Assembly (NCBI RefSeq): GCF_008868125.1
Contig: NZ_WAAQ01000002.1
Coordinates: 62,001 to 126,000, forward strand
DNA: 64,000 bases
Source: Microbacterium maritypicum
GTDB taxonomy: Bacteria; Actinomycetota; Actinomycetes; Actinomycetales; Microbacteriaceae
Direction of reading: 5' to 3'
Position 1 is the first letter of the stretch, and each line of letters begins with the position of its first letter. Both the position numbers and the translations under genes were made by a program. Of this stretch, positions 40,030-50,253 are shown in pieces. The notes beneath the pieces were generated by a model, which was not told the origin of the DNA, searched no databases, and saw nothing but the letters and a program-made list of their open reading frames with translations.

Positions 40030-41079
40030 GTGACCTCAGCAACCGTCATCGCACCGGCACCGGGCGCCGCAGACCTGCGGCGCCCGGTGCTGGTGAGAAC
40101 CATCTGGCTCCTCGTCGGGATCGTGGTGCTCGTCGTCCTCAGCATCCTGTCCATCTCGTTCGGCGTGCGGGCGGTCTCCTTCGACGACATCGCGGCGGCC
40201 CTCACCGGCCGCACCGACACGATCGCCGAGGCCGCGATCGTCAAGCGCATCCCCCGCACGGTCCTCGCGCTCCTCGTCGGCGCGGCACTCGCCCTATCCG
40301 GAGCGACCATGCAGGCCGTGACGCGGAACCCCATCGCCGACCCCGGCATCCTCGGCGTCTCGAACGGCGCCTCGCTGGCCGTCGTGTGCGGCATCGCCTT
40401 CTTCGGCCTCGCCGATCCCTACGGACAGATGGCCTTCGCGATCGCGGGAGCCGGGATCGCCGCTGTCTTCGTCTACACGGTCGGATCGCTCGGACGCGGG
40501 GGAGCGACGCCCCTCAAGCTCGCACTCGCGGGTGCCGCCACCTCGGCCGCCTTCGCCTCGCTCATCAGCGCCGTCATGCTCCCTCGCGTCGATCTGCTGC
40601 AGACGTTCCAGTCCTGGCAGATCGGCGGCGTCGGCGGGGCGGAGTGGCCGCGCATCGCCCTCACGGCGCCCGTCCTCGCCGTCGGCGCCCTCATCTGCTT
40701 CCTCTGCTCCCGGGGGATGAACTCCCTCGCGCTCGGCGACGAGATGGCCAAGGGGCTCGGCGAGAACGTCTTCCGAACGCGCCTGATCTCGGCGCTGGGT
40801 GCGGTGATCCTCGCGGGAGCCGCCACCGCGATCGCGGGGCCCATCGGCTTCGTCGGATTGATCATCCCGCACGTGTGCCGCATGCTCGTGGGCACCGATC
40901 ACCGTTGGCTGCTCCCGTTCTCGGCCATCGCCGGTGCCGCGCTGCTGACCGCGAGTGACATCGTGGGTCGCGTGATCGCCCCGTCGTCGGAGGAGATCCA
41001 GGTCGGGATCATCACCGCCATCATCGGAGCGCCGTTCTTCATCTGGATCGTCCGTCGGCAGAAGGTGCGTGAGCTGTGA
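40030..41079 (+). CDS. FecCD-type siderophore permease, subunit 1
   Basis: A 349-residue protein with about ten transmembrane helices. Family motifs: IPRTVLALLVGAALALSGATMQ, RNPIADPGILGVSNGAS, GPIGFVGLIIPHVCRMLVG and GIITAIIGAPFFIWIV. It forms the transport channel with the next gene's product, as in FepDG. The GTG start lies 33 bases after the binding-protein stop, and its stop overlaps the start of the second permease (GTGA). Confidence 0.92.
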   Translation: MTSATVIAPAPGAADLRRPVLVRTIWLLVGIVVLVVLSILSISFGVRAVSFDDIAAALTGRTDTIAEAAIVKRIPRTVLALLVGAALALSGATMQAVTRNPIADPGILGVSNGASLAVVCGIAFFGLADPYGQMAFAIAGAGIAAVFVYTVGSLGRGGATPLKLALAGAATSAAFASLISAVMLPRVDLLQTFQSWQIGGVGGAEWPRIALTAPVLAVGALICFLCSRGMNSLALGDEMAKGLGENVFRTRLISALGAVILAGAATAIAGPIGFVGLIIPHVCRMLVGTDHRWLLPFSAIAGAALLTASDIVGRVIAPSSEEIQVGIITAIIGAPFFIWIVRRQKVREL

Positions 41080-42158
41080 GGTCGACCGAACACGCCGTGC
41101 ACACCCTCGACCGGGTCGACGAGCCGGCATCTGCCCGGATCGCCAGGATCGTCGCGGGCCGTCGCTCGCGTCACCGTCGGCACGCGGTCGCCACGATCGT
41201 CCTCGGCGTCCTGGTGCTCGCCCTCTTCGCGGTCGCTCTCATGGTGGGAAACACGTTCTACACGCCCGACGAGGTGATCCGCGTGATCCTCGGTGAGACC
41301 GTGCCCGGTGCTTCGTTCACCGTCGGCGACCTGCGGCTGCCGCGAGCGGTGCTCGCCGTCCTCACCGGGATCGCCTTCGGCATGGCGGGTGTCTGCTTCC
41401 AGACGATGCTGCGCAATCCGCTCGCGTCTCCCGACATCATCGGCATCTCGAACGGTGCCGGTGCCGCGGCCGTGTTCGGCATCATCGTGCTCTCGGTCAA
41501 CGGTCCTGTCGTGTCGCTGCTCGCCCTGGGCGGCGCCGTCGCCACGGCCCTGGTGATCTATCTGCTCTCGATCAAGGGCGGCTTCGCCGGCACCCGACTC
41601 ATCCTGATCGGGATCGGGGTCGCGGCGATGCTGCAGAGCATCATCTCGTACATGCTGTCGAGGGCGGCGAACTGGGACATCCAGACCGCGATGCAGTGGT
41701 TGACCGGAAGCCTCAACAACGCATCGTGGGAGCGCGTGCTCCCGATGGCGATCGCCGCGGTGGTCATCGTGCCGCTGATGCTGTCGCAGGGGCGTTCGCT
41801 CGGAGCCCTCCAGCTCGGAGACGACTCGGCGGCGGGCCTCGGCATCCGGGTCAACGCCACGCGCCTGCTGCTCATCCTCGGTGCGGTCGCGCTCCTCGCT
41901 TTCGCGACCGCGGCCACCGGTCCCATCGCCTTCGTCGCGTTCATGGCCGGACCCATCGCGGCGCGCATCACGGGTCCGGGGGCGAATCTGCTCCTGCCGT
42001 CGGCCTTCGTCGGCGCCGCGCTCGTGCTCGGCGGCGACCTGATCGGACAGTTCGCCTTCGGCACCCGCTACCCCGTCGGCGTCATCACCGGCGTGGTCGG
42101 CGCGCCCTATCTGATCTACCTGCTCATCCGCACCAACCGCTCCGGGGGTTCGCTATGA
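41076..42158 (+). CDS. FecCD-type siderophore permease, subunit 2
   Basis: A 360-residue partner permease with an extra cytosolic N-terminus of 35 residues before helix 1. Motifs: LPRAVLAVLTGIAFGMAGVC, RNPLASPDIIGISNGAG and ATGPIAFVAFMAGPIAARI, where the usual GLVVPH reads AFMAGP as in FepG/FhuB C-terminal halves. It overlaps the genes on both sides. Confidence 0.92.
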   Translation: MRSTEHAVHTLDRVDEPASARIARIVAGRRSRHRRHAVATIVLGVLVLALFAVALMVGNTFYTPDEVIRVILGETVPGASFTVGDLRLPRAVLAVLTGIAFGMAGVCFQTMLRNPLASPDIIGISNGAGAAAVFGIIVLSVNGPVVSLLALGGAVATALVIYLLSIKGGFAGTRLILIGIGVAAMLQSIISYMLSRAANWDIQTAMQWLTGSLNNASWERVLPMAIAAVVIVPLMLSQGRSLGALQLGDDSAAGLGIRVNATRLLLILGAVALLAFATAATGPIAFVAFMAGPIAARITGPGANLLLPSAFVGAALVLGGDLIGQFAFGTRYPVGVITGVVGAPYLIYLLIRTNRSGGSL

Positions 42159-42955
42159 CCGTCTCGCACAGCCTGTCGGCCGAGGGGGTGACGCTCGCCT
42201 ACGGCGACCGCACCATCATCGACGGCCTCGACCTGCAGATCGCGCCCGGTCGCATCACCACCATCGTGGGCGCGAACGGATGCGGCAAGTCGACGCTGCT
42301 GCGCGCGCTCGCCCGCCTGCTGTCTCCGAGCGAAGGCCAGATCGTGCTCGACGGCACCTCGGTGCACACCCGCCCCACCAAGGAGGTCGCGCGCATCCTC
42401 GGTCTGCTGCCGCAGTCGCCCGTCGCGCCGGAGGGCATCGCCGTCGCCGACCTGGTCGGCCGCGGAAGGCACCCGCATCAGAAGATGCTCGCGCGGTGGA
42501 GCACGCACGACTACGAGGTGGTGGCGGATGCCCTCGACGCGACCGGCATCTCCGACCTCGCCGACCGCAGCGTCGATGAGCTCTCTGGCGGTCAGCGCCA
42601 GCGCGTGTGGATCGCGATGGCGCTCGCGCAGGAGACCGACATCCTGCTGCTGGACGAGCCGACGACGTTCCTCGACGTCGCCCACCAGGTCGAGGTGCTC
42701 GATCTGCTCACCGATCTGAGCGTCTCGCGCGGCACGACCATCGTGATGGTCCTCCACGACCTCAACCTCGCCGCCCGCTATGCGGACGAGCTGGTGGCCA
42801 TGAAGGACGGTCGGGTGCACGCGGCGGGGGCCCCGAAGGACATCGTCACCGCCGAACTCGTCGAAGAGGTCTTCGGCCTCGCCAATCAGATCACCATCGA
42901 TCCGGTCTCCGGCAAGCCGATGGTCACACCCATCGGGAGGCACCATGTCCGCTGA
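42155..42955 (+). CDS. Siderophore importer ATPase
   Basis: A 266-residue FepC-type ABC ATPase: Walker A GANGCGKST, signature LSGGQRQRVWIAMAL, Walker B ILLLDEPTTFLD and H-loop VLHDLNLAARY. It drives import through the two permeases encoded upstream. The ATG overlaps the previous stop, and the 3' end overlaps the reductase gene by 11 bases. Confidence 0.94.
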   Translation: MTVSHSLSAEGVTLAYGDRTIIDGLDLQIAPGRITTIVGANGCGKSTLLRALARLLSPSEGQIVLDGTSVHTRPTKEVARILGLLPQSPVAPEGIAVADLVGRGRHPHQKMLARWSTHDYEVVADALDATGISDLADRSVDELSGGQRQRVWIAMALAQETDILLLDEPTTFLDVAHQVEVLDLLTDLSVSRGTTIVMVLHDLNLAARYADELVAMKDGRVHAAGAPKDIVTAELVEEVFGLANQITIDPVSGKPMVTPIGRHHVR

Positions 42956-43907
42956 GACGACCACGACCGACCGTCCAACCTATATCCTCACCCGCGCCGA
43001 GGTGCGGGCCGTCGTGCGCGTCTCGCCCTCGTTCGTGCGGGTGACCTTCGGTGGCGACGAGCTGAGCGAGTTCGGCACGCCGGGTGAAGTGTTCGACAGT
43101 CGCATCAAGCTGGTCTTCCCGCCCGCGACCGGTGTTCTTCCCGACCTCGACCGGGCATCGGACAACTGGTGGCAGACCTTCCTCGCGGTGCCGGAGGAGG
43201 AGCGCGGATCGATGCGCACCTACTCCGTGCGCGAGCTGCGCGTCGACGACGAGACCGGGACCGAGGTCGACGTCGATTTCGTGCTGCACCTCGAGCCGGG
43301 CCTGACCGGACCCGCGTCGCTGTGGGCGAGCCAGGCCGCGGTCGGGCAGGAGCTGTACCTGGTCGGACCGCGTCGCGGCGTCGATGTCGGCGCGCACGGT
43401 GGCGCCGAGTTCGCCCCCGGCACCGCCGCATCGGTCGTGCTCGCGGGGGACGAGACGGCCGCTCCGGCGATCGCCCGCATTCTGGAGGACGCACCTCGGG
43501 GCCTGCGCGGCGTCGCCTTCATCGAGGTGCCGTCGCCCGCCGACATCCTGCGCATCGACGTGCCGACCGGCGTCGAGGTGCACTGGCTGCCGCGCGATGC
43601 CGGTGAGCCGCACGGTCTGCGCCTGATCCCCGCCGTGCTCGGCTACCTGGGTGACGCCGACGCCGCGGACGAGATCCGGGTAAAGGACATCGACGGCGAG
43701 GATCTGCTGTGGGAGACGCCGGAGTACTCCGGGCTCGGCGAGGAGATCGCCGCGGCCGACGCCCCGGCTGAACGCTACTTCTGGATCGCGGGGGAGAGCG
43801 GCGTGGTCACCACTCTCCGTCGCCACCTGGTCAAGGACCTGGGTATCGATCGTGGTCAGGTGGCCTTCATGGGCTACTGGCGTCGCGGTGTCGCCATGCG
43901 CGGCTGA
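42945..43907 (+). CDS. Siderophore-interacting protein (FAD-dependent ferric-siderophore reductase)
   Basis: A 320-residue SIP/ViuB-family protein. The FAD-binding part has GSMRTYSVRELRVDD (RxYS flavin motif), DFVLHLEPGLTGPASLWASQ and a nucleotide-binding domain with VVLAGDETAAPAIARILED. The C-terminus YFWIAGESGVVTTLRRHLVKDLG with MGYWRRG is characteristic. It reduces Fe(III)-siderophore in the cytosol to release iron. It is cotranscribed with the importer. Confidence 0.93.
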   Translation: MSAETTTTDRPTYILTRAEVRAVVRVSPSFVRVTFGGDELSEFGTPGEVFDSRIKLVFPPATGVLPDLDRASDNWWQTFLAVPEEERGSMRTYSVRELRVDDETGTEVDVDFVLHLEPGLTGPASLWASQAAVGQELYLVGPRRGVDVGAHGGAEFAPGTAASVVLAGDETAAPAIARILEDAPRGLRGVAFIEVPSPADILRIDVPTGVEVHWLPRDAGEPHGLRLIPAVLGYLGDADAADEIRVKDIDGEDLLWETPEYSGLGEEIAAADAPAERYFWIAGESGVVTTLRRHLVKDLGIDRGQVAFMGYWRRGVAMRG

Positions 43908-43937
43908 GGCGCTACCGGCGTCGGCCCGATCGCACAT

Positions 43938-44000
43938 CGCCCCCGTCGCACTCTCCGTCGCTGTGGAGGATCTCGAGCGACCGGAAGGGCGACGGGGGCG
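43938..44000. terminator. Long-loop hairpin between convergent genes
   Basis: CGCCCCCGTCGC (43938-43949) pairs exactly with GCGACGGGGGCG (43989-44000) across 39 bases. It lies between the stops of the reductase and alpha/beta hydrolase genes, so it may end both transcripts. There is no T-run. Confidence 0.5.
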
Positions 44001-44017
44001 GATGCGGCGCGGAGGAC

Positions 44018-44938
<921 letters not shown>

Positions 44939-44956
44939 TCAAGTAGACTTCTGGTC

Positions 44957-45523
44957 ATGACCGAAGACGAGGCCCGCGAGCGCATCCTCACCGCCGCCGA
45001 AGAGCTCTACTACCGCAAGGGGTACGCGGCCGTGGGCATGGACGAGCTGCGTCAGTTCGCCGGGGTCTCGTTGCGTCGCCTCTACTCGCTCTTCCCCGCG
45101 AAGACCGACATCGTCGCGGCGGTCCTCGAGCGCAAGCACGCCCAGTGGGAGTCGGGGCTGTCGGAGGCGGTGGCGGGGGCCGGTGACGATCCTCGTGCGC
45201 GGCTGCTCGCCGTCTACGGATACCTCGAGAACTGGTTCTGCGCCGACGACTTCCGCGGCTGCGCCTTCATCAACGCATTCGGCGAGCTCGGCGGCACGAA
45301 TCCCGAGGTCGCCGAGATCGTGCGCGCACACAAGGCGTCGTTCCAGCAGTACATGGCAGACCTGGTCGCCGAGACGGGCGCTCCCGCGGCGCTCGCCCCA
45401 CAGCTGTCGATCCTCGCCGAGGGTGCGCAGAGCACGGCCGCGATCTCCGCCGATCCGGCCGTCGCCGTGCAGGCTCGGGGTGCCGCCGAAGTCCTGATCG
45501 ACGCGGCGTTCGCTCGCTCCTGA
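44957..45523 (+). CDS. TetR-family regulator of the hydrolase gene
   Basis: A 188-residue regulator. The helix-turn-helix spans residues about 8-52 (ILTAAEELYYRKGYAAVGMDELRQFAGVSLRRLYSLFPAKTDI), and the ligand domain includes ENWFCADDFRGCAFINAFGELGG, typical of the subgroup that senses reactive or aromatic compounds. ATG at 44957 is chosen because it begins the domain and follows the operators. The effector is unknown; the two cysteines in the FCADDFRGC segment could be sensing residues. Confidence 0.92.
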   Translation: MTEDEARERILTAAEELYYRKGYAAVGMDELRQFAGVSLRRLYSLFPAKTDIVAAVLERKHAQWESGLSEAVAGAGDDPRARLLAVYGYLENWFCADDFRGCAFINAFGELGGTNPEVAEIVRAHKASFQQYMADLVAETGAPAALAPQLSILAEGAQSTAAISADPAVAVQARGAAEVLIDAAFARS

Positions 45524-45617
45524 TCCGAGAGGCGCATTTGCCTCACCTGGTTAGCGAAACGGGGATCGGGTGTCAACCCCGATGCGCTCCGCTCGCGGTC
45601 CCCGTATCGTTCGACGC

Positions 45618-46421
45618 ATGGAATCACGCACGAAGGGCATCGGTCGCCAGACGCTGATCATCTCCGCGGCGACGTTCATGCTGATCGCGGCCACCATCGG
45701 GGCGGGAGCTTTCGGTGGAACATCCGTCGACGACCTGCAGGACGGCGCGCTCTCGGCGCAGGGGTCGTATCTCGCCCCGGCGGGACCGGCCTTCTCGATC
45801 TGGTCGCTCATCTACCTCGGCTTGATCGCCTACACGGTGTGGCAGGCGTTCCCGGCGCAGCGGCAGGATCCTCGCCAGCAGGCCGTGGGCGGATGGATCG
45901 CCGCATCGATGGTGCTGAACGGCTTGTGGCTGGTGACGGCGCAGTACCTCACGCTGTGGCTCACGGTCATCGTGATCGCGCTGCTGCTGGCCGTGCTCGC
46001 CCGGGTGATCGTGGTGCTCGGACGCTTCCCGGCACGCAACCTCGCCGATCGCATCCTCACCGACGGCGCGAACGGTCTGCACTTCGGCTGGGTCACGATC
46101 GCGACCGTCGCGAACACGGCTGCCTGGCTCACGCAGATCGCTCCCGAGAGCTGGGCGCAGGCGGCGGATGCCTGGGCGATCGCCGTGCTGGCCGTTGTCC
46201 TGGTGATCGGCGCAGCCGCGGCATGGATCACCGGACGCATCGCTCCGGCCCTCGCGACGGCCTGGGGTCTGTCCTGGCTCGCCGTGGGCAGGCTCACGGG
46301 AGAGCCTGCGAGCACCCCGACCGCCGTCGCTGCGATCGTCGTGGCCGTCGTGCTGGTGCTCGTCGCCGTTGTCGCCGCGATCCGTCGGAGGAGTTCCGCG
46401 GCTCAGAGCACCAGTCGGTAG
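45618..46421 (+). CDS. TspO/MBR-like tryptophan-rich membrane protein
   Basis: A 267-residue protein with seven hydrophobic helices. The segment APAGPAFSIWSLIYLGLIAYTVWQAFP matches the W.P..FS.IWS.IYLG signature of the tryptophan-rich sensory (TspO) relatives, and LNGLWLVTAQYL resembles the NxxWxxxF region. TspO proteins bind porphyrins; this longer subgroup has no assigned ligand. It converges on kdpE, with the last 19 bases overlapping. Confidence 0.8.
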   Translation: MESRTKGIGRQTLIISAATFMLIAATIGAGAFGGTSVDDLQDGALSAQGSYLAPAGPAFSIWSLIYLGLIAYTVWQAFPAQRQDPRQQAVGGWIAASMVLNGLWLVTAQYLTLWLTVIVIALLLAVLARVIVVLGRFPARNLADRILTDGANGLHFGWVTIATVANTAAWLTQIAPESWAQAADAWAIAVLAVVLVIGAAAAWITGRIAPALATAWGLSWLAVGRLTGEPASTPTAVAAIVVAVVLVLVAVVAAIRRRSSAAQSTSR

Positions 46422-47074
46422 CCCATCCCGGCTTCGGTGAGCAGGTGCACGGGAGCACCGGGCGCCTGTTCGAGCTTCTTGCGCAGCTGCGACATGTACA
46501 GGCGCAGGTAGCCCGAGTCGGAGACCTGCTCGCTGCCCCAGATCTCCTTCAACAGATCCTGGCGGGTGACCAGAGCCCCCGGATGCCGGGACAGGTGCTC
46601 GAGCATCCGCCACTCGGTCGGGGTCAGGTGCACGCGCGCGCCGCCGCGGGTCACGGTCTTGGTCGCGAGGTCGACCACCACGTCGCCGAATGCCACGGTC
46701 GATTCGCCACTGGCCGGGATCGAGCGACGGGAGAGCGCGCGCAGACGTGCGAGCAGCTCGTCGACCTGGAACGGCTTGGTCACGAAGTCGTCGGCTCCGG
46801 CGTCGAGCGCCTCCACCTTGTCGGCCGAGCCCGTGCGGCCGGACACCACGATGATCGGCACGTTGGTCCACCCGCGCAGCGCCTGGATCACCTCGATGCC
46901 GTCGAGCCGGGGCATGCCCAGGTCGAGCATGATGAGGTCGGGGTGGGTCTGCGCGGCGGCGGCGATCGCGGCGGCGCCGTCGGGGGCCACCACCACCTCG
47001 TATCCGTGCGCGGCCAGGGTGATCCTCAGGGCTCGAACCATCTGCGGGTCGTCGTCGGCGATGAGGAGCTTCAC
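46403..47074 (-). CDS. kdpE: KdpE response regulator
   Basis: A 223-residue OmpR-family regulator with receiver motifs IADDDPQ, MLDLGMPRLDG (phospho-Asp near 51), VVSGR and TKPFQVDELLARLRAL. The winged helix includes HLTPTEWRMLEHLSRHPGALVTR and LLTEAGMGYRLVL, characteristic of KdpE. It turns on kdp transcription when K+ is low. It overlaps kdpD (ATGA) and is the last gene of the operon. The phased TCCTCACG-type repeats upstream of the operon and of the kimA/vanZ pair are its likely targets. Confidence 0.95.
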   Translation of the reverse strand: MKLLIADDDPQMVRALRITLAAHGYEVVVAPDGAAAIAAAAQTHPDLIMLDLGMPRLDGIEVIQALRGWTNVPIIVVSGRTGSADKVEALDAGADDFVTKPFQVDELLARLRALSRRSIPASGESTVAFGDVVVDLATKTVTRGGARVHLTPTEWRMLEHLSRHPGALVTRQDLLKEIWGSEQVSDSGYLRLYMSQLRKKLEQAPGAPVHLLTEAGMGYRLVL

Positions 47075-49629
47075 TCCGTGCCCTCCGTGTCGCGGGGTCC
47101 TGCAGCCAGCGGCAGGGAAATGACCATGGTGAGGCCTCCACCAGGAGTGTCCTCGGGTGTCAGGGTACCGCCCATCCCCTCGGTGAACCCGCGCGACAGG
47201 GCGAGTCCGAGCCCGAGTCCTGTCGTGTTGTCGGTGTCGCCGAATCGCTGGAACGGCTGGAAGATGCGGTCGCGCCGCTCAGGCGAGACGCCTTCTCCGC
47301 GGTCGATGATGCGGATCTCGGCCCGATCACCGAGGGCGCTCGTAGACACGATGACCCGGGTGTCATCCGGGGAGTGCCGGTGCGCATTGGCGATCACGTT
47401 GACCAGCACGCGCAGGAGCAGCACCGGGTCGGCGTGCAGCGGGGGCAGGTCGGGGTCGAGAGCCAGTTCGACGTCCGACGGACCGAGGCCCAGTTCGTCC
47501 ACGGCCGCGAGCACGCAGCCGGCGGCATCCATCCGAGACGAGGACACGGCGAGCACGCCCGCCTGCACGCGGCTCACGTCGAGCAGATCGGTCACCAGCG
47601 TCGACAGCGTCGCCAGACTCTCGTCGGCGGTGGCGAGCAGCTCCCCGCGATCGGATGCCGACAGGCCGTGGGAGCCGCGAAGGCCGCCGATGGCCGCGAC
47701 CGCCGAGGCGAGCGGGCGCCGGAGATCGTGGCTGACGGCCGACAGCAGGGCGCTGCGCACCTGATCGGTCTCGGCCAGCGCCTCGGCCTCGCTCGCAGTC
47801 GCACGAAGGTCGGTGTGCTCGATCGCGGCCGACAACTGGGCGACGATCGCGTCCAGCAGACGACGCTCGGGTCCGGCGAGGGGCTCACCGTTCAGCTCCA
47901 GCACCGCGCGGGGTCCGCCGCCGGGGACGACACCGACCGGGATGGTCGTGGCACGCCCGTCGGCCAGGGGTTCGCCGTCGCTGGCGAGCACCTCGCCGTC
48001 GGGTGCGAGCAGGCGCACGCCGCTGAGGCCGAACGCCTCCCGGGTGCGGCTGACCAGCGCCAGCACGGCGTTGTCACCGCGGAGCACGTTGCCGGCGACC
48101 GCGGCGAGCAGTTCGGCTTCGGCCGCGGCGCGCTGGGCGGTGCGGGCGCGACGCGCGGCCTGGTCGACGATGATGCTGACCAGGATCGCGATGACGACGT
48201 AGAGCGAGAGGGCGAGCGCGTGCAGCGGATGGGCGATCGTGATCGTGAAGAGCGGAGCGACGAAGAGGAAGTCGAGCGTGACGCCCGAGAGCACCGCCGC
48301 GAACACCGCGGGGCGGATGCCGCCGATCAGGGCCACGACCACGACGAGCAGCTGATACGCGAGAACCTCGGCGGTGATCGACTCGGGGCTGCGGAACGTG
48401 AACATGATCCACGAGAGGATCGGCCCGAAGAGGAGGGCGACGCCGAAGCCGAGCAGCTGCCGCCGCCAGCCCAGGGCGCCGCCGGTGATGCGCGGGAGCA
48501 CCATCCGCCCACCCGCCGCGGCGTGGGTGACGATGTGCACGTCGATGTCGCCGGAGCGGCGGATGACCTCCGAGCCGATGCCGGGGCCGGTCAGTGCGGC
48601 GGTGAGCCGACTGCGCCTGCTGACGCCGATCACGAGTTGCGTGGCATCGGCGCCCTGCGCGAACTCGACCAGTGTGGCCGGGATGTCGTCGCCGACGACC
48701 TGGTGGTAGGTGCCGCCGAGCGACTCCACGAGCGTGCGCTGCGCGGCGAGGGCGCCAGGAGTCTCGTCGCGCAGGCCGTCCTGTGCCGAGATGTGCACGG
48801 CGAGCAGCTCGCCGCCGGCGGAGCGCGCGGCGATCCTGGCGCCGCGGCGCAGCAGCGTCTCGCCCTCGGGGCCGCCGGTCAGGGCGACGACCACGCGTTC
48901 TCTGGCCTGCCAGGTGCCCTCGATGCCCTGCTCGGCGCGGTAGCTGCGCAGGGCGCTGTCGACCTCATCGGCGAGCCAGAGCAGGGCGAGCTCGCGCAGC
49001 GCGGTGAGGTTGCCGAGGCGGAAGTAGTTCGACAGGGCGGCGTCGATCCGCTCGGCCGGGTAGACGAACCCGGCGGAGAGCCGATCGCGCAGGGTCTGCG
49101 GGGCGAGGTCGACGACCTCGATCTCGTCGGCGGCGCGGACCACGGCGTCCGGGATGGTCTCCTGCTGCGCGATGCCGGTGATCTTCTCGACCACGGCGTT
49201 CAGCGACTCGATGTGCTGCACGTTGACGGTGGTCATCACGTCGATGCCCGCGTCCAGCAGCTCGTCGACGTCCTGCCAGCGCTTCGCGTTGCGCGATCCG
49301 GGGGCGTTGGTGTGAGCCAGCTCGTCCACGAGGGCGATCTCGGGCGCCCGCTCCAGCACGGCGTCGACATCGAGCTCGGTCAGGGCGATGCCCCGGTGCA
49401 GATCGACCCGCCGCGGCACCTCGGGGAGCCCGGCGGTCTGCGCCTGCGTGGCGGCGCGCTCGTGCGTCTCCACGATCGCGATCACGACGTCGTGACCCTC
49501 GTCGAGCATGCGACGCCCCTCGGCGAGCATCTCGTAGGTCTTGCCCACGCCGGGGGCGGCTCCGAGGAGTACTCGGAGCCGCCCCCGGCGTGAGTGGCCG
49601 TGAGATCGACGAAGCGGCGCTGCGGTCAT
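47071..49629 (-). CDS. kdpD: KdpD potassium-sensing histidine kinase
   Basis: An 852-residue kinase with all KdpD domains. The N-terminal KdpD domain has Walker A GAAPGVGKT (22-30) and DELAHTNAPGSRNAKRW, followed by a universal-stress-like domain (VVALTGGPEGETLLRRGARIAA) and four clustered transmembrane helices (about 400-500). A GAF-like region follows, then the H-box SHDLRRPLAS (His near 634), an N-box with VNVIANAHRHSP and a G-box with GLGLGLALSRGF. It senses K+ limitation and turgor and phosphorylates KdpE. It overlaps kdpC upstream and kdpE downstream. Confidence 0.96.
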   Translation of the reverse strand: MTAAPLRRSHGHSRRGRLRVLLGAAPGVGKTYEMLAEGRRMLDEGHDVVIAIVETHERAATQAQTAGLPEVPRRVDLHRGIALTELDVDAVLERAPEIALVDELAHTNAPGSRNAKRWQDVDELLDAGIDVMTTVNVQHIESLNAVVEKITGIAQQETIPDAVVRAADEIEVVDLAPQTLRDRLSAGFVYPAERIDAALSNYFRLGNLTALRELALLWLADEVDSALRSYRAEQGIEGTWQARERVVVALTGGPEGETLLRRGARIAARSAGGELLAVHISAQDGLRDETPGALAAQRTLVESLGGTYHQVVGDDIPATLVEFAQGADATQLVIGVSRRSRLTAALTGPGIGSEVIRRSGDIDVHIVTHAAAGGRMVLPRITGGALGWRRQLLGFGVALLFGPILSWIMFTFRSPESITAEVLAYQLLVVVVALIGGIRPAVFAAVLSGVTLDFLFVAPLFTITIAHPLHALALSLYVVIAILVSIIVDQAARRARTAQRAAAEAELLAAVAGNVLRGDNAVLALVSRTREAFGLSGVRLLAPDGEVLASDGEPLADGRATTIPVGVVPGGGPRAVLELNGEPLAGPERRLLDAIVAQLSAAIEHTDLRATASEAEALAETDQVRSALLSAVSHDLRRPLASAVAAIGGLRGSHGLSASDRGELLATADESLATLSTLVTDLLDVSRVQAGVLAVSSSRMDAAGCVLAAVDELGLGPSDVELALDPDLPPLHADPVLLLRVLVNVIANAHRHSPDDTRVIVSTSALGDRAEIRIIDRGEGVSPERRDRIFQPFQRFGDTDNTTGLGLGLALSRGFTEGMGGTLTPEDTPGGGLTMVISLPLAAGPRDTEGTE

Positions 49630-50228
49630 TCGCCCTCCCGTTCATCGAGCGCGAGATTGAGCTCGGCGACGTTGATGCGTTCCGCGCCGAGGAATCCCAG
49701 ATCCCGCCCTTGAATCCTAGACTCCACGATGTCGCGCACCTCCTGTGCGGACAGTCCGCGGGCCTCGGCCACGCGCGGCACCTGGAGCAGCGCGTACGCC
49801 ACGCTGATGTGCGGGTCCAGGCCCGAGGCCGAGGCGGTGACCGCATCGGCCGGTACCTGCGACGGGTCGACGCCCTCGCGCTCCGCGATCGCAGCCTTGC
49901 GCTCCTCGATCGAGGCCACCAGGTCGGCGTTCTCCGGGCCGAGGTTGCTGCCGCTGGAGCCGGCGCCGTCGTAGCCGTCGCCCGCGGCGGACGGACGCGA
50001 CTGGAAGTACTGCGGGAGCGCTTCGCCGTCGGCATCCGTGAAGGACTGGCCGATCAGCGAGCTGCCCCGCTCATCGGGGAGGGGGGAGCCGTTCGCCTGC
50101 CAGGGGAGCAGCAGCTGGCCGATGCCGGTGACCAGCAGCGTGTAGCCGACGCCGAGCACGAGGGTGAGGACGAGCATCGCGCGGACGGCGACACCGGTGG
50201 TGCGGGCCGCGGTGCGTGTGGAGGACAT
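49626..50228 (-). CDS. kdpC: KdpC subunit of K+-transporting ATPase
   Basis: A 200-residue subunit with one N-terminal transmembrane helix and an outer domain: LTLVLGVGYTLLVTGIGQLLLPWQANGS, YFQSRPSAAGDGYDGAGSSGSNLGP, VTASASGLDPHISVAYALLQVPRVA and GAERINVAELNLALD. It stabilises the KdpFABC complex and supports ATP and K+ binding. The gap to kdpB is 25 bases; the stop overlaps kdpD. Confidence 0.96.
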   Translation of the reverse strand: MSSTRTAARTTGVAVRAMLVLTLVLGVGYTLLVTGIGQLLLPWQANGSPLPDERGSSLIGQSFTDADGEALPQYFQSRPSAAGDGYDGAGSSGSNLGPENADLVASIEERKAAIAEREGVDPSQVPADAVTASASGLDPHISVAYALLQVPRVAEARGLSAQEVRDIVESRIQGRDLGFLGAERINVAELNLALDEREGE

Positions 50229-50253
50229 GTCTGGATTCCTTTTCAGAGCCGGG